From contig JAFDFT010000125.1 in NCBI GenBank assembly GCA_019309685.1, forward strand, positions 1 to 6,841: a DNA stretch of 6,841 bases, written 5' to 3'. The notes beneath the pieces were generated by a model. That model searched no databases. It saw nothing but the letters and a program-made list of their open reading frames with translations, and was not told where the DNA came from. Of this stretch, positions 5,650-6,841 are shown in pieces (position 1 is the stretch's first letter; each line of letters opens with the position of its first letter). The stretch comes from Deltaproteobacteria bacterium (GTDB taxonomy: Bacteria > Desulfobacterota > Desulfobacteria > Desulfobacterales > JAABPS01). The position numbers were made by a program, and so were the translations under genes.

Positions 5650-6735
5650 ATGAGTGATAAAGCATATAAAGATATGGTTGATGTTATGAGTGCAAGAGGA
5701 ATGGTTTTTGGCGGAATGGATATTCCGGAATTCTATCTTGTGGCCAAGGCCCTGTTCACCCCTGAAGAAGCGGAGATCAACAACGCCATGCCGCAAAAAA
5801 CATTTTCTGCCGCGGAGCTGGCTGAAATCATGGGACGCGACTCAGAAGAACTGGCCGTTACGCTGAAACAGATGGCGGATAAGGGGCTTTGCAATACGTA
5901 TTTGAAGGGCGATCTAAGGTTATTTCGGGCTGCGCCGTTTGTGCCTGGGATATTTGAGTTTGTGTTTATGAGCGGAACCACCACCGACCGGGACAAGGAA
6001 CTGGCCAAACTGATCAAGGAGTACAAGGATGCCTGGGAAGCCAAATCGCCCATCGTGATACCGTATCCTATGCAACGGGTAATTACAGTGGATGAAACCA
6101 TAGAGTCAGGTAATCAGGTTCACACCTATAATCAGGTCAAAACCTACATTGACCAAAATGAAGAAATAGCGGCCGCGGCTTGCTATTGCCGCCACGCTGC
6201 CTTGTTACGTGGTGAAGATACCCATGGCATGCCCATGCAAACCTGTTTATCTTTTGGGCGGGTCGCACAATTTACCGTTGAGTGTCTGGGCGCCAAAAAA
6301 CTGACCAAGGAAGAGGCTTACACCCTCCTGGATGAGTGTGAAGAAGCCGGGTTAATCCACATGACCCACAACGTAACCGATGGTGTCAGTTACCTCTGTA
6401 ATTGCGACAAGTATCACTGCTTTGCTGTCAAAATTGCCCTAAAACAACCCCATCCGGCTAAAGTATTTAACTCAGGATTTGAACCCCAATGGGACAAAGA
6501 TGCCTGTACAGCCTGTGAAACCTGCATTGACCGCTGCCCCGCAGAAGCACTGGTCATGGGAGATGATGACGTGCCCCAGGTTGATCTGAACAGATGTTTT
6601 GGGTGTGCTGTGTGTGCGACCGGGTGCCCTGAAGACGCTATAAAAATGAGAAGTAAAACTGAAGCAGATTCACCGCCAAAAGATAACGCAGCTTTGATGG
6701 AAGCTATGATCACTGCTTTTACCAGTCAGGATTAA
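5650..6735 (+). CDS. Winged-helix-like protein with two C-terminal 4Fe-4S ferredoxin motifs and extra cysteine motifs
   Basis: 361 residues, no signal peptide. The N-terminal part holds LFTPEEAE (35-42) and a helical, winged-helix-like segment (about 50-82, ending KQMADKGL). The middle has cysteine motifs unlike ordinary ferredoxins: CYCRHA (178-183) with Cys199 downstream, and CNCDKYHC (250-257). The C-terminus has two classical bacterial 4Fe-4S motifs, CTACETCIDRCP (286-297) and CFGCAVCATGCP (316-327), so it should bind two [4Fe-4S] clusters. The middle cysteines could hold a further cluster or metal. Similar winged-helix/ferredoxin proteins occur in anaerobes, but I know of no settled function; electron transfer or redox-sensing are the options. 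It is 26 bases after the small membrane protein gene, probably the same transcript. A paralogue begins at 704 on the opposite strand. Confidence 0.93.
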   Translation: MSDKAYKDMVDVMSARGMVFGGMDIPEFYLVAKALFTPEEAEINNAMPQKTFSAAELAEIMGRDSEELAVTLKQMADKGLCNTYLKGDLRLFRAAPFVPGIFEFVFMSGTTTDRDKELAKLIKEYKDAWEAKSPIVIPYPMQRVITVDETIESGNQVHTYNQVKTYIDQNEEIAAAACYCRHAALLRGEDTHGMPMQTCLSFGRVAQFTVECLGAKKLTKEEAYTLLDECEEAGLIHMTHNVTDGVSYLCNCDKYHCFAVKIALKQPHPAKVFNSGFEPQWDKDACTACETCIDRCPAEALVMGDDDVPQVDLNRCFGCAVCATGCPEDAIKMRSKTEADSPPKDNAALMEAMITAFTSQD

Positions 6736-6788
6736 CCGGTTTTTAGACGCTATTGCATTACCTGCTACAATTGCAAATCCTTCAAAAA

Positions 6789-6796
6789 AGGAGAGG
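6789..6796 (+). promoter_or_regulatory. Ribosome binding site before a TTG start
   Basis: AGGAGAGG lies just before the TTG at 6802-6804. It is the only reason to call a gene start at the right edge, since just 40 bases of the frame are visible. Confidence 0.55.
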
Positions 6797-6801
6797 AAAA
6801 A

Positions 6802-6841
6802 TTGGGGATATTATTACCTACAAAAGAACAATTTAAAGAAT
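6802..6841 (+). CDS. Start of a further gene, first 13 codons only
   Basis: A TTG at 6802 is preceded by AAGGAGAGG, with GGAG eight bases away. It opens a frame to the window edge that reads MGILLPTKEQFKE. It follows the Fe-S gene by 66 bases on the same strand with no visible terminator, so it probably continues the rightward operon. Thirteen residues are too few to name a family. The pattern of a hydrophobic start, then P-T-x-E-Q-F, resembles how some DUF1330-type small proteins begin, but that is a guess. Confidence 0.5.
   Translation, partial: MGILLPTKEQFKE

Overview
The window looks like a chromosomal stretch from an anaerobic bacterium of moderate GC content. A sulfate reducer or syntroph of the Desulfobacterota type is my best guess. 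It rests on the gene mix (two paralogous winged-helix/4Fe-4S proteins, a Tat-exported DUF362 protein, a TetR regulator, an epoxide-hydrolase-like enzyme) and is an inference, not a phylogenetic result. No RNA genes, transposases, CRISPR arrays or phage genes were seen.

The layout is two divergent arms around an intergenic region at about 2966-3109. The leftward arm (minus strand) holds a TetR-family regulator (2312-2965), an exported or membrane-anchored DUF1254/DUF1214 protein (750-2129), and the first 234 residues of an Fe-S protein that starts at a TTG codon (704) and runs off the left edge. The rightward arm (plus strand) holds a Tat-signal DUF362 protein (3110-4321), a soluble epoxide hydrolase-type alpha/beta hydrolase (4351-5325), a small two-helix membrane protein (5390-5623), a complete 361-residue 4Fe-4S protein (5650-6735), and the first 13 codons of a further gene with a strong ribosome binding site and a TTG start (6802 onward).

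The Fe-S proteins of the two arms are homologous to each other: same N-terminal motif, winged-helix-like segment and CxC motif. The window is therefore roughly symmetric, with a TetR gene near the centre and one Fe-S paralogue on each arm. The divergent region carries a TTGACA promoter and, at its expected transcription start, an 18-bp near-perfect palindrome that is a good candidate TetR operator. The simplest reading is an inducible cluster in which the regulator senses a small, probably hydrophobic compound. It would control a cytoplasmic epoxide-opening or related hydrolase, two exported proteins of unknown biochemistry, and Fe-S redox or sensor proteins. The substrate and the pathway cannot be read from the sequence.
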